Origin: Suilimivivens sp009774465
GTDB taxonomy: Bacteria; Bacillota; Clostridia; Lachnospirales; Lachnospiraceae
Assembly: GCA_947382645.1 (NCBI GenBank)
Contig: CANDAE010000008.1
Location: forward strand, 62,001 to 126,000
Direction of reading: 5' to 3'
DNA: 64,000 nucleotides
Position 1 is the first letter of the stretch. Every line of letters starts with the position of its first letter. The position numbers and the translations under genes were made by a program. Shown piece after piece: positions 15,017-24,023 of this stretch. The notes under the pieces were generated by a model. It was given only the letters and a program-made list of their open reading frames with translations. It did no database searches and was not told the origin of the DNA.

Positions 15017-17107
15017 ATGTACAAGACGTTTTCAATGGAACTTGCAGGACGTACCCTTAAAGTCGATATAGACAGAGTAGGGAAGCAGGCAAACGGATGC
15101 GCGTTCATGCATTATGGGGATACTACGGTGTTATCCACAGCAACTGCATCGGACAAGCCCAGGGAGGGGATTGATTTCTTCCCTCTTAGTGTAGAGTATG
15201 AAGAGAAATTATATGCAGTGGGAAAAATTCCCGGAGGGTTTAATAAAAGAGAAGGAAAGGCTTCCGAAAATGCAATCCTTACAAGCCGCGTAATTGACAG
15301 GCCCATGCGTCCTTTGTTTCCCAAGGACTATCGGAATGATGTTACTTTAAACAATATGGTAATGAGTGTTGATCCTGAATGCCGCCCTGAATTAGTGGCT
15401 ATGCTTGGAGCGGCAATTGCAACCTGTATTTCAGATATTCCCTTTGACGGTCCCTGTGCCATGACGCAGGTTGGCATGATAGATGGTGAACTTGTGATTA
15501 ATCCTTCTCAGGAACAATGGAAAAACGGAGATCTTAATCTGACAGTTGCTTCCACTTCTGAAAAAGTTATTATGATTGAAGCAGGAGCCAATGAAATTCC
15601 TGAAGAAAAGATGATTGAGGCAATTTACAAAGCACATGAAATTAATCAGACAATTATTGCATTTATCAATCAGATAGCAGCTGAAGCAGGCAAAAAGAAA
15701 CATGAATATACCAGTTGTGCAGTGCCGGAAGAGCTGTTTGCAGCCATTAAGGAAATCGTACCTCCCGCAGAGATGGAAGAGGCGGTATTCACGGATGAAA
15801 AGCAGGTTCGTGAAGAAAATATCAGGAATATTACGGAAAAGCTGGAAGAAGCCTTTGCAGAAAATGAAGAGTGGATGGCGGTACTTGGAGAAGCTATTTA
15901 TCAGTATGAGAAAAAGACAGTGCGCAAAATGATTTTAAAGGATCACAAGCGTCCTGACGGTCGTGAGATTACACAGATCCGTCCCCTTGCCGCTGAGGTT
16001 GACATTATTCCCAGAGTGCATGGCTCTGCAATGTTTACCCGTGGACAGACACAGATCTGTAATGTATGTACTTTAGCTCCGCTTTCCGAGCAGCAGAGAA
16101 TTGACGGACTTGATGAAAATGAAGTCAGCAAACGGTATATGCATCATTACAATTTCCCTTCCTATTCCGTAGGGGAAACTAAGCCTTCAAGAGGCCCGGG
16201 AAGAAGAGAAATTGGACATGGCGCTTTGGCAGAGAGAGCATTGATTCCTGTACTTCCCTCTGAGGAAGACTTCCCTTATGCAATCCGTACCGTATCAGAA
16301 ACCTTTGAATCAAACGGTTCCACTTCAATGGCTTCTACCTGTGCGTCCTGTATGTCTCTGATGGCGGCAGGCGTGCCCATTAAGAAAATGGTTGCAGGTA
16401 TTTCCTGTGGTCTGGTAACCGGGGACACAGATGATGATTTTGTTCTTCTGACTGATATTCAGGGACTTGAGGACTTCTTTGGAGATATGGATTTTAAGGT
16501 AACAGGAACTACGGAAGGTATTACTGCAATCCAGATGGATATTAAGATTCATGGACTTACAAGACCTATTGTGGAAGGTGCGATTGCAAGATGCCGCGAG
16601 GCAAGATTGTTTATTATGGACAATTGTATGAAGAAAGCAATTGCTGAACCCAGGCCGGAAGTCGGACCTTATGCGCCTAAGATTATTTCCATTCAGATTG
16701 ATCCGGAAAAGATCGGTGATGTGGTTGGCCAGCGGGGTAAAACCATCAACGAGATTATTGCCCGTACAGGGGTTAAGATTGACATTACAGATGATGGAAA
16801 TGTTTCTGTCTGCGGAACAGATGCTGCCATGATGGATAAGGCAGTAGAATATATTAAGACAATTGTTACAGATTATCAGGAGGGACAGATTTTCCAGGGA
16901 ATCGTAGTCAGCATCAAGGAATTTGGCGCTTTTGTTGAGTTTGCTCCTGGTAAGGAAGGAATGGTTCATATTTCCAAGATTGCAAAAGAGAGAATTAACC
17001 GGGTAGAAGATGTTCTTACACTTGGTGATAAAGTAAGAGTTGTATGTCTTGGCAAGGATAAGATGGGAAGAATGAGCTTTTCCATGAAAGACGTAGCACA
17101 GATATAA
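15017..17107 (+). CDS. pnp: Polynucleotide phosphorylase
   Basis: PNPase degrades RNA 3' to 5' with phosphate and can also add tails. The 696-residue protein has the standard order: a first RNase PH domain, an alpha-helical linker, and a second RNase PH domain with the catalytic region PSYSVGETKPSRGPGRREIGHG. A KH domain (VVGQRGKTINEII) follows from about residue 555, then an S1 domain (GIVVSIKEFGAFVEF) from about 620. Length is normal. The ATG follows AAAAGGAGAG. It ends at two hairpins, the second a clear terminator. Confidence 0.97.
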   Translation: MYKTFSMELAGRTLKVDIDRVGKQANGCAFMHYGDTTVLSTATASDKPREGIDFFPLSVEYEEKLYAVGKIPGGFNKREGKASENAILTSRVIDRPMRPLFPKDYRNDVTLNNMVMSVDPECRPELVAMLGAAIATCISDIPFDGPCAMTQVGMIDGELVINPSQEQWKNGDLNLTVASTSEKVIMIEAGANEIPEEKMIEAIYKAHEINQTIIAFINQIAAEAGKKKHEYTSCAVPEELFAAIKEIVPPAEMEEAVFTDEKQVREENIRNITEKLEEAFAENEEWMAVLGEAIYQYEKKTVRKMILKDHKRPDGREITQIRPLAAEVDIIPRVHGSAMFTRGQTQICNVCTLAPLSEQQRIDGLDENEVSKRYMHHYNFPSYSVGETKPSRGPGRREIGHGALAERALIPVLPSEEDFPYAIRTVSETFESNGSTSMASTCASCMSLMAAGVPIKKMVAGISCGLVTGDTDDDFVLLTDIQGLEDFFGDMDFKVTGTTEGITAIQMDIKIHGLTRPIVEGAIARCREARLFIMDNCMKKAIAEPRPEVGPYAPKIISIQIDPEKIGDVVGQRGKTINEIIARTGVKIDITDDGNVSVCGTDAAMMDKAVEYIKTIVTDYQEGQIFQGIVVSIKEFGAFVEFAPGKEGMVHISKIAKERINRVEDVLTLGDKVRVVCLGKDKMGRMSFSMKDVAQI

Positions 17108-17137
17108 AGCGCAAAGAAAATAATAAATAAGAGTAAG

Positions 17138-17172
17138 CATAAGGATGACGTGCTTTACGAGTCATGCTTATG
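17138..17172 (+). repeat. Hairpin downstream of pnp
   Basis: Positions 17138-17149 and 17161-17172 pair as a stem of eleven base pairs with one G-G mismatch and an 11-base loop. It has no T tract. It stands just before the stronger terminator and may stabilise the 3' end of the pnp mRNA. Confidence 0.6.
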
Positions 17173-17177
17173 TTAAT

Positions 17178-17217
17178 AAAAGCCGGGGCTTTCCTGAAAA
17201 AGGAAGCCCTGGCTTTT
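17178..17217 (+). terminator. Terminator of the rpsO-pnp transcript
   Basis: The left arm 17178-17194 pairs with 17202-17217 around a 7-base loop, giving about sixteen pairs with one G-T opposition. The right arm ends in four T. It separates the constitutive pnp transcript from the sporulation operon that follows. Confidence 0.8.
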
Positions 17218-17218
17218 G

Positions 17219-17246
17219 TCATAATTTGGACAAAGCATCATATATT
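17219..17246 (+). promoter_or_regulatory. Candidate SigE promoter of the spoIIIA operon
   Basis: TCATAAT (17219-17225) lies 13 bases before CATATATT (17239-17246). These resemble the SigE -35 (kmATATT) and -10 (CATAcAnT) elements. The spoIIIA operon is SigE-dependent in Bacillus and clostridia, so a mother-cell promoter is expected here. The match is imperfect and was judged by eye. Confidence 0.5.
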
Positions 17247-17297
17247 GGGTTAAGGGGTTAAGTGGAGCCTTAAGGTTTTGAAAGGTATAAAGGAAAT

Positions 17298-18272
17298 ATG
17301 AATAAGAAAGATGAGATTATACGGATATTTCCGGAGCATATGAAAAGCAGATGGGAAAAGGCGCTTTTACATGGGGAAAAACTACAGGAAATCCGCCTTG
17401 GCGCCGGACAGCCGGTAAGACTTAAATTTGCCGGAGAGGAAAGGTTTTTAACAAAAGAAGGAGAAATTGATATTTTGCCGGAAAAGGCATGGTATTTAAC
17501 GGAAAAAGAGATAGATGAGATTATAAAAAATGTATGCAAGTTTTCGCTGTATGCTTTTGAAAATGAGATCAGACAGGGATATATAACCGTGTCAGGCGGT
17601 CACAGAATTGGAATGGCAGGACAGGTTGTTCTGGATGAAAAAGGAAATATCAGAAATATGAGTCACATCAGATTCTTAAATATCAGAATATCGCATGAGG
17701 TTTTAGGTGCGGCAAAGGAAGTGATGCCCTATGTATATAAGGATGGACGGGTGCTGAATACCCTGCTTGTTTCCCCGCCGGGATGTGGAAAGACAACACT
17801 TCTTCGGGATATAATCAGGCAGTTGTCTAATGGAAATACTTATGGAGAGGGCAGGCAGGTGGCTGTGGTGGACGAGCGGTCGGAGATTGCAGGAAGCTTT
17901 AGGGGAACGCCCCAAAATGATGTGGGGATCAGGACGGATGTGCTGGACGGATGCCCGAAGGTGCAGGGAATGATGCTTTTGATGCGGTCTATGTCCCCTT
18001 CTGTGGTGGCGGTGGACGAGATTGGAAGCTATGAGGATATTAAGGCAGTTTATCAGATCCTTCAATGCGGAAGCAGCGTAATTGCTACCATGCATGGCAG
18101 TACAATGGAGGACGTACATAGACATATGTATTTAAATGATGAAAAAGGGCTTTTGTTTGACCGCTTTTTATTTCTGGAAAAGAAACATGGGGTATGTCAG
18201 GTCAGGGAAATTATAGATGGAAGAGGGCAAAAAGTCATCTGGGGACTGGAGAGGAAAACATGCTGCGTTTAA
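17298..18272 (+). CDS. spoIIIAA: Stage III sporulation protein AA (secretion-type ATPase)
   Basis: SpoIIIAA is the ATPase of the SpoIIIA-SpoIIQ channel joining mother cell and forespore. The 324-residue protein has a Walker A SPPGCGKTTLL near residues 158-168, the VVDERSEIAGSF segment and a Walker B VVAVDEIG, typical of VirB11/GspE-like secretion ATPases. It is cytoplasmic in the mother cell. The ATG follows AAAGG. The stop overlaps spoIIIAB by 13 bases. All eight operon genes are present in standard order. Confidence 0.96.
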   Translation: MNKKDEIIRIFPEHMKSRWEKALLHGEKLQEIRLGAGQPVRLKFAGEERFLTKEGEIDILPEKAWYLTEKEIDEIIKNVCKFSLYAFENEIRQGYITVSGGHRIGMAGQVVLDEKGNIRNMSHIRFLNIRISHEVLGAAKEVMPYVYKDGRVLNTLLVSPPGCGKTTLLRDIIRQLSNGNTYGEGRQVAVVDERSEIAGSFRGTPQNDVGIRTDVLDGCPKVQGMMLLMRSMSPSVVAVDEIGSYEDIKAVYQILQCGSSVIATMHGSTMEDVHRHMYLNDEKGLLFDRFLFLEKKHGVCQVREIIDGRGQKVIWGLERKTCCV

Positions 18273-18775
18273 TAGGATGTTTATTAGTGATAACCGGCTC
18301 CATAGGATTTGCAGGGAGCATTTGCAGGGAAGGAAAAAATCGTCTTGATATGCTGAAACAAATGCGGGGAATTTTTGAGACTATGAAATACTATATTGCC
18401 TATCAGAAGGCTGCAATTCCGGAAGCATTGTGGAAGCTTTCTGATAAAAGTGATGACTCGATATCAGGCGCATTCAGAGAAATACATAACAGGGTTTATG
18501 AAAAAGGAGAAAGTCTGCCAATTGCCTGGCGTCAGCAGATGGAAGCAGCGCTTATAAAGTCATCCTTGTCAAAGGAAGAAAAAAAGCTGATATTGGATTT
18601 TCCTGCATGTCTGGGTTTTATGGAAGAAAATGCCCAGGCGGGTGCGGTGGATGAGCTGCTAAGAGAAATTGATCTGCACATTAAAGAACTGACAGAAGAA
18701 CAAAAGAATAAAAATAAAATGATCATGAGTCTTGGCGCAGCAGTGGGAGTGCTACTCTCCATTTGGCTGGTATAG
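18260..18775 (+). CDS. spoIIIAB: Stage III sporulation protein AB
   Basis: This 171-residue protein starts MLRLIGCLLVITGSIGFAG, an N-terminal membrane segment or signal anchor. A helical domain with conserved family stretches follows, and the C-terminus is hydrophobic (MSLGAAVGVLLSIWLV). SpoIIIAB resembles GspF-like proteins of type II secretion and probably docks the AA ATPase at the membrane. The ATG at 18260 follows GAGAGG inside the end of spoIIIAA. An upstream in-frame ATG at 18194 would add 22 residues inside that gene and is unlikely. Confidence 0.93.
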   Translation: MLRLIGCLLVITGSIGFAGSICREGKNRLDMLKQMRGIFETMKYYIAYQKAAIPEALWKLSDKSDDSISGAFREIHNRVYEKGESLPIAWRQQMEAALIKSSLSKEEKKLILDFPACLGFMEENAQAGAVDELLREIDLHIKELTEEQKNKNKMIMSLGAAVGVLLSIWLV

Positions 18776-18795
18776 CTTAAGGGTGTGGAGGAAAT

Positions 18796-18990
18796 ATGGG
18801 GATAAACCTGATTTTTAAAATTGCGGCAGTGGGAATACTGATTACTATTTTAAGCCAGATTTTAAAGCATAGCGGAAGGGAAGAACATGCATTTTTAATT
18901 TCGTTGGCAGGACTGATTTTAGTGCTCACCTGGATACTGCCATATATTTATGATTTGTTTGTTATGATTCAGGATCTGTTCCGCCTGTAA
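18796..18990 (+). CDS. spoIIIAC: Stage III sporulation protein AC
   Basis: SpoIIIAC is a 64-residue protein with two hydrophobic helices (LIFKIAAVGILITILSQIL, and FLISLAGLILVLTWILPYIY) around a short KHSGREEH loop. This is exactly the family pattern. It is an integral mother-cell membrane part of the SpoIIIA channel. A GGAGG-like site (GTGGAGGAAAT) precedes the ATG. Unlike the other junctions in this operon, about 100 bases separate it from spoIIIAD. Confidence 0.95.
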   Translation: MGINLIFKIAAVGILITILSQILKHSGREEHAFLISLAGLILVLTWILPYIYDLFVMIQDLFRL

Positions 18991-19027
18991 TCTTGGCAGA
19001 AATATGTGGAAAGAAGTTCTAAAAGGT

Positions 19028-19091
19028 TGAATAAAAAGGCGTATTCAACTTAAAAATCAAGTGCGCGCCGCAACGTGCAGATGGGCTTATT
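19028..19091 (+). repeat. Hairpin-bearing gap between spoIIIAC and spoIIIAD
   Basis: A perfect 7-bp stem GTTGAAT/ATTCAAC encloses an A-rich loop. A GC-rich stretch with GTGC...GCAC-like symmetry (GTGCGCGCCGCAACGTGCA) follows. The two-hairpin design resembles other intergenic elements in this window. It contains no gene. Confidence 0.5.
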
Positions 19092-19478
19092 TTGGAGATT
19101 ATAAAAATTGGGGTGCTTGGAGTGGCAGGGGTTATGCTTGCCTTACAGTTTAAATCGAACAGGCCGGAATACAGTTTATATTTGGGGACTGCCATATGTC
19201 TGGTAATTTTTACATTTTCTGTGGAAGGACTTTATACACTGCTTGGAAAAATAGGGGTTCTGGAGCAATATTTAAGCGGCAGCGGAGAATATCTGGGATT
19301 TTTGTTTAAAGCGGTGGGAATTACTTATGTCTGTGAGTTTTGTGCATCTATCTGTAAAGATGCAGGATATAGTGCGGTGGCAGGGCAGATAGAAATATTT
19401 GGGAAATTGTCAGTGCTGCTTATGGGGGTGCCGATTTTAAAGGCAGTTATTGAAAATATCAACGCAATAGCCGGATAG
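19092..19478 (+). CDS. spoIIIAD: Stage III sporulation protein AD
   Basis: SpoIIIAD is a 128-residue polytopic membrane protein of the SpoIIIA channel. It begins EIIKIGVLGVAGVMLALQFKSNRPEY, as in the family, and has about four hydrophobic segments ending in VLLMGVPILKAVIENI. The only reasonable start is the TTG at 19092. The frame is open upstream to about 19035 but has no ATG or GTG, and no good Shine-Dalgarno precedes the TTG. Weak initiation, or coupling across the upstream gap, is inferred. Sequence and order leave little doubt about identity. Confidence 0.92.
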   Translation: MEIIKIGVLGVAGVMLALQFKSNRPEYSLYLGTAICLVIFTFSVEGLYTLLGKIGVLEQYLSGSGEYLGFLFKAVGITYVCEFCASICKDAGYSAVAGQIEIFGKLSVLLMGVPILKAVIENINAIAG

Positions 19479-19497
19479 ATGAAAGAGGAATGCAGGG

Positions 19498-20688
19498 ATG
19501 GAAGCAGAAAGAACGCTTAAAGTGAAAAAGCTTTTGTTTTTAATTGCAGGGATTTTATTTTGCAGTTTTTGCTTTGAAATCCAGGTGCAGGCGGCGGAGG
19601 CAGAAGATACAAAATCAGAAACGCAGACAGAGCGTTCCTATATAGATGACTGGCTGTCCGCCTATGATATGAGTGATATCAATCAGGGGATGGACAACCT
19701 TTTTCCGGAAATGAACCTGGATGCAGATGAACTTCTTTTCATGATAATGGAGGGAGAATTTCTGGAGGCGTTTACGTTGCTGACAGGGCGGATCAGGGAG
19801 GCACTGATAGGGGAACTGGGAGGAATCCGCAGGATTTTCATTTATATTCTTGTATTGGGAGTAGTATCTGCCCTGTTTTCCGGATTTTCAGATTTATTTG
19901 TAGGACAACAGGTGGCGCAGGCAGGGTTTTATTTTCTTTACCTGTTTCTTATGGTCATTATGACCAGAGTTTTTTTGTTTGTTTCACAAATTGCTGTCTC
20001 AGCAGTGGAAAATATTGTGCTTTTTGTAAAATTGTTTATTCCCACATATTTTGTGGCAGTGGGAGCCGCTCAGGGGGCTGCATCAGCAGTTTATTATTAT
20101 CAGATGATGCTGATGATTGCCTATCTGGTGGAAAGCTTTTTAAATACCGTATTGATTCCATTTATATACACTTATGTGATTCTGGCCCTTTTAAATGGCT
20201 TATGGGCGGAAGAAAAGCTGAGTCTTTTGCTTGAAATTCTGGAAAAGGGAATTGTAATGGCCCTTAAAGTTTCTATGGGAATTGTTACCAGCTTAAGTCT
20301 GGTGCAGGCGGTAATCGTGCCGGTGGCATCTCAGCTTAAAATTTCCGCCATGCGGAAAGCAATATCTGCAATCCCCGGAATTGGAGGTGTGGCGGAAGGC
20401 GTTACGGAGCTGGTAATGGGTTCCGCAGTGCTTATTAAAAACAGTATGGGGGTATTGCTTCTTGTTTTGATTTTGGGCGCCTGTATTCTGCCGCTTCTTA
20501 AAATTGTAATTGTAACAGCTGTCGTAAAGCTGGGAGCAGCAGTTACAGGAATTGTAAGCGATAAAAGAATTGCTTCATGCACCAACAGAGTGGGAGTGGG
20601 GTGTTTCCTGCTTTTTCGGTGTGTATTTACGTCAATGGCGCTTTTTATCATTGTGATTGCAGTGGTGTCATACACAATATCCTGGTAG
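19498..20688 (+). CDS. spoIIIAE: Stage III sporulation protein AE
   Basis: This 396-residue polytopic protein has an N-terminal signal sequence (LLFLIAGILFCSFCFEIQVQA, cleavage near AEAE). A soluble region with YDMSDINQGMDNL follows, then about seven membrane helices from residue 110. SpoIIIAE is predicted to be a central membrane component of the mother cell-forespore channel. The ATG follows GAGGAATGCAGGG. A long helix-free segment around SAIPGIGGVAEGVTELVMGS is conserved in the family. Confidence 0.95.
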   Translation: MEAERTLKVKKLLFLIAGILFCSFCFEIQVQAAEAEDTKSETQTERSYIDDWLSAYDMSDINQGMDNLFPEMNLDADELLFMIMEGEFLEAFTLLTGRIREALIGELGGIRRIFIYILVLGVVSALFSGFSDLFVGQQVAQAGFYFLYLFLMVIMTRVFLFVSQIAVSAVENIVLFVKLFIPTYFVAVGAAQGAASAVYYYQMMLMIAYLVESFLNTVLIPFIYTYVILALLNGLWAEEKLSLLLEILEKGIVMALKVSMGIVTSLSLVQAVIVPVASQLKISAMRKAISAIPGIGGVAEGVTELVMGSAVLIKNSMGVLLLVLILGACILPLLKIVIVTAVVKLGAAVTGIVSDKRIASCTNRVGVGCFLLFRCVFTSMALFIIVIAVVSYTISW

Positions 20689-20698
20689 GAGGCAGAAA

Positions 20699-21250
20699 AT
20701 GGTTGGGGCAGTTAAGGAAATATGTATTTTTGTGATTGTAGCACAGGCAGTCATGCTTTTTGTTCCGGGAACTTCTTATATGAAGTATGTCAGGATTCTG
20801 GTGGGGATTTTGATGATTTTGAAAATAACGGAACCGCTTTTCGGGCTGTTTTTAGATGAGGAAAAAGAAAGGGAAATCAGTGAGAGGATTGCTCTTTTGG
20901 AGCAGAATATGGAATTGAACGCAGCAGAGCTGAAGATAGAGGATAATCGTACGGAAATTTACGGAAGTGTTACGGAGGAACTGAAAAACAAATTAAACAA
21001 TTGTGAAAGTGGTTATAAGGTTTTAAATGTGGAACTGACAAAAGATCAGAGAATCATTATAACAATAGAAGCGGAAGAGGCGGAAAACAGCAGTGAAAAT
21101 AAAATACAAATAGATCCGGTGGTGATTGGCGGAAACAGTACGCAAAATTATGAGGTGTCAGAAGAAAAAGAGGAGGAGCTGAAAGCAATTTTTGGAGAAA
21201 GCATTTCGGTGGATGCCGAAAAAATAGAGGTTGTATTTCGGGCAAATTAA
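20699..21250 (+). CDS. spoIIIAF: Stage III sporulation protein AF
   Basis: From ATG 20699 the protein has 183 residues. Two N-terminal membrane helices (ICIFVIVAQAVMLFVP and YVRILVGILMILKITEPLF) are followed by a soluble acidic domain facing the intermembrane space or cytoplasm. A TAGGAGG site seven bases before the ATG fixes the start; the longer frame from 20657 overlaps spoIIIAE. SpoIIIAF's soluble domain has a ring-building fold in Bacillus. Sequence identity is weaker than for AC-AE, but operon position is decisive. Confidence 0.9.
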   Translation: MVGAVKEICIFVIVAQAVMLFVPGTSYMKYVRILVGILMILKITEPLFGLFLDEEKEREISERIALLEQNMELNAAELKIEDNRTEIYGSVTEELKNKLNNCESGYKVLNVELTKDQRIIITIEAEEAENSSENKIQIDPVVIGGNSTQNYEVSEEKEEELKAIFGESISVDAEKIEVVFRAN

Positions 21251-21310
21251 AAGAATATTTAAACGTTATATATGCCTGAAAAAAGGTATGGGGAAAGGAA
21301 CAGGTATAAG

Positions 21311-21949
21311 ATGCAGGAAAAGGAAATAAAGAAAAGGATTACGGAAAAATTTACCAGAAATAATTTTTTAATAATTGTTCTTGCAGGCATTCTGCTGCTT
21401 GTTATTGTCTGGCCCGTACAGGAAAAAAATTCGGACATGGATGCAGGCAGCGGCACACAGTCCGGTCAATTGGACAGTAAAGGGGATATAATCAGTTTAC
21501 ATACAGGAACTGCCTTAAATACATATGAAGATAACTGGAAAAGTGAAAATGAACTGTATACCTATGCTTCTTATCTGGAAGATTCTCTGGAAGAACTGCT
21601 GGGGACAATGGATGGGGTTGGCAGAGTGAGGGTGATGATTACACTGGAGAATTCAGGAGAAACAATTATAGAAAAGGATAAGAGCACACAAAGAAACAGT
21701 ACCACGGAAGTGGATTCTCAGGGAGGCAGCAGGAATACCACGGATTTTAGTGATACGGAGGAAACTGTTTATGGGGAAAACAATATTCCATATATTACGA
21801 AAATGATGACTCCTTCCGTTAAGGGGGTGGTGGTTTCAGCTCAGGGAGGCGGCAATGCAAAAACAGCAGAAAATATATCAGAAGCAATTCAGGCATTATT
21901 TGGTATCGAAGCACATAAAATTAAAATAGTTAAAATGATTTCACAATAA
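21311..21949 (+). CDS. spoIIIAG: Stage III sporulation protein AG
   Basis: This is a 212-residue single-pass membrane protein with a basic N-terminus (KEIKKRITEKF), one membrane helix (FLIIVLAGILLLVIVWPV) and an extracytoplasmic domain. The family sequence YASYLEDSLEELLGTMDGVGRVRVMITLEN begins that domain, and VKGVVVSAQGG is near the C-terminus. SpoIIIAG forms large rings related to FliF/YscJ. I chose the ATG at 21311 because AAAGGAA precedes it; the in-frame ATG at 21272 has no ribosome site. Confidence 0.92.
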   Translation: MQEKEIKKRITEKFTRNNFLIIVLAGILLLVIVWPVQEKNSDMDAGSGTQSGQLDSKGDIISLHTGTALNTYEDNWKSENELYTYASYLEDSLEELLGTMDGVGRVRVMITLENSGETIIEKDKSTQRNSTTEVDSQGGSRNTTDFSDTEETVYGENNIPYITKMMTPSVKGVVVSAQGGGNAKTAENISEAIQALFGIEAHKIKIVKMISQ

Positions 21950-21964
21950 GAAGGAGATACGGAA

Positions 21965-22714
21965 TTGAAGAATATGGTGAAAAAGAATCAGATTATGATT
22001 ACAGCGTTGGCAATCATGATTGCAATTGCCGGATACTTGAATTTTGCAGGCGGCAAGATTACCGAGGAGGAAATACTTACGGCAGGCTCCGATACGATTG
22101 TTTCAGACACTCAGCAAACGACAGAGGATGCGGATGTTGCGGCTTTGTTTGAAATATCCGATGAAGATATGGAACAGGCCGGTTATGTGGAAATTGAAAG
22201 TATGGATTCAGATGTTGTAATGCAGCAGGAAAATTATCTGGATGAAACAATGGACGAAGTACTTGCCGAGAATATGACGCAGGAACTGGCTGAAAATACA
22301 GAGAGCCAGATCAGCGATAGTGAGACGCCGGGGGAAGCAGTATTTACTTCCACGTCGAATGTAAGCGCCCTTTCCAGCGCAAAGCTCCTTAAAGAACAGA
22401 CAAGAGCCAGAAATAAAGAAACGTTACTTGAGATTATTAATAATGTAAATATCAGCGAAGAGCAGAAGCAGGAAGCGGTTGATAATATGATTGCTTTAAC
22501 CGATATAGCTGAGAAAGAGACTGCAGCGGAAATTCTGCTTGAAAGTAAGGGATTTGATGATGTGGTGGTAAGTATAACAGATGACAGTGTTGATGTGGTG
22601 GTAAATGCCAGCGAACTTACGGAGGCACAGCGTGCACAGATTGAGGATATTATTATCCGCAAGACCGGCATATCACCGGATGCAATTGTAATCAGTACTA
22701 TGGCCACAGAATAA
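21965..22714 (+). CDS. spoIIIAH: Stage III sporulation protein AH
   Basis: SpoIIIAH is the mother-cell partner of forespore SpoIIQ, and together they form the channel across the two membranes. The 249-residue protein has one N-terminal membrane helix (IMITALAIMIAIAGYLNF) and an acidic, low-complexity linker. The YscJ-like ring domain (about 145-249) contains LLKEQTRARNKETLLEII and VVVSITDDSVDVVV. The TTG start at 21965 is eight bases after AAGGAG; an ATG three codons later is too far from it. It is the last gene of the operon. Confidence 0.93.
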   Translation: MKNMVKKNQIMITALAIMIAIAGYLNFAGGKITEEEILTAGSDTIVSDTQQTTEDADVAALFEISDEDMEQAGYVEIESMDSDVVMQQENYLDETMDEVLAENMTQELAENTESQISDSETPGEAVFTSTSNVSALSSAKLLKEQTRARNKETLLEIINNVNISEEQKQEAVDNMIALTDIAEKETAAEILLESKGFDDVVVSITDDSVDVVVNASELTEAQRAQIEDIIIRKTGISPDAIVISTMATE

Positions 22715-22817
22715 ATAGATGCTATATTTTGAAAAATGTGGTATCCTATTACAGGAGAAATGAAAGAAACATTTTTTACGAATGTTTGATTGTAATGGAT
22801 AAGAAAGGGATACCCTT

Positions 22818-23969
22818 ATGAAAAGAGTTTTTTTAATTGTTTTGGACAGCGTGGGAATAGGCGCTATGGAAGATGCGGCAGAGTTTGGAGATGAAGGAAC
22901 AAATACCCTTAGGTCTGCAGCGAAAGGCTCCTGTTTCCACATGCCGAACATGGAACAGTTGGGACTGTTTAATATTGACGGTGTTGACTGGAAGGAAGGT
23001 ACCGCATCACCTGAGGCCGCATACGGAAGAATGAAGGAAGCATCAAAAGGAAAGGATACTACGATAGGGCACTGGGAAATTGCCGGTGTCATATCAAAAG
23101 AACCGCTTCCGGTTTATCCGGATGGCTTTCCGGAGGAAATATTAGATCCCTTCATTCAAATGACAGGAAGAGGAATTTTATGCAACCGCCCTTATTCAGG
23201 CACGGAAGTAATCAAAGCATTTGGAGATGAGCATGTAAGAACAGGAAAGCTTATCGTATATACTTCTGCAGACAGTGTATTTCAGATTGCAGCTCATGAG
23301 GATGTAGTACCGGTGGAGACGCTTTATGAGTACTGCCGGATGGCAAGAGAACTGTTACGTGGCAGGCATGGCGTGGGCAGAGTAATAGCAAGGCCCTTTG
23401 CAGGAGAAAGTGGAAATTATCAAAGAACGTCAGGAAGACATGACTATTCATTGGAGCCGCCTGCACAGACCATGCTGGATGTAATAAAAAATGCCGGTTT
23501 AGAAGTAATCGGCGTTGGAAAGATCAGGGATATTTTTGCAGGACAGGGTATTACTTCCTATGTTTATACGAATGGTAATACAGATGGTATAGCGAAAACG
23601 ATTGGGTATCTGGAGCAGGATTTTGAAGGGCTGTGTTTTGTTAATCTGGTGGACTATGACATGCTCTACGGACACAGAAATGACATAGAAGGTTATGCAC
23701 GGGCGCTGGCGGAGTTTGATGCTGCGCTGCCGCAGATTATGGGAAAGCTTCGGGAAGAGGATGTTTTGATGATCACTGCGGATCATGGGTGTGATCCGGG
23801 CTATGTGGTTTCTACGGATCATTCCAGGGAACACACACCGCTTCTTATTTACGGTAAAAATATTAAGCCTGTAAACCTGGGAACCAGAGATACCTTTGCA
23901 GATATTGGAGCTACGGTACTTAAGCTTTTGGGAATAGAAGGAAATATTTCCGGCCAATCTGTATTGTAA
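22818..23969 (+). CDS. deoB: Phosphopentomutase
   Basis: DeoB interconverts (deoxy)ribose 1-phosphate and 5-phosphate in nucleoside catabolism. The 383-residue alkaline-phosphatase-superfamily enzyme shows LDSVGIGAMEDA (metal-binding Asp), GKDTTIGHWEIAG (Thr nucleophile region), FVNLVDYDMLYGHR and ITADHGCDPG with STDHSREHTPL supplying the metal-binding Asp and His. Length is close to the 390-400 usual for the family. It stands between the spoIIIA operon and prfC with no other nucleoside genes nearby. Confidence 0.96.
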   Translation: MKRVFLIVLDSVGIGAMEDAAEFGDEGTNTLRSAAKGSCFHMPNMEQLGLFNIDGVDWKEGTASPEAAYGRMKEASKGKDTTIGHWEIAGVISKEPLPVYPDGFPEEILDPFIQMTGRGILCNRPYSGTEVIKAFGDEHVRTGKLIVYTSADSVFQIAAHEDVVPVETLYEYCRMARELLRGRHGVGRVIARPFAGESGNYQRTSGRHDYSLEPPAQTMLDVIKNAGLEVIGVGKIRDIFAGQGITSYVYTNGNTDGIAKTIGYLEQDFEGLCFVNLVDYDMLYGHRNDIEGYARALAEFDAALPQIMGKLREEDVLMITADHGCDPGYVVSTDHSREHTPLLIYGKNIKPVNLGTRDTFADIGATVLKLLGIEGNISGQSVL

Positions 23970-24023
23970 GAAGTATTTATAGTAAAGAATAGAATATATG
24001 AAGTACATGGAAAGGAAAAATAC

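Noticed and set aside
16325..17140. Minus-strand open frame of 271 codons opposite pnp
   Set aside because: Lies wholly inside the KH/S1/RNase PH coding region of pnp and has no recognisable domains or ribosome site.
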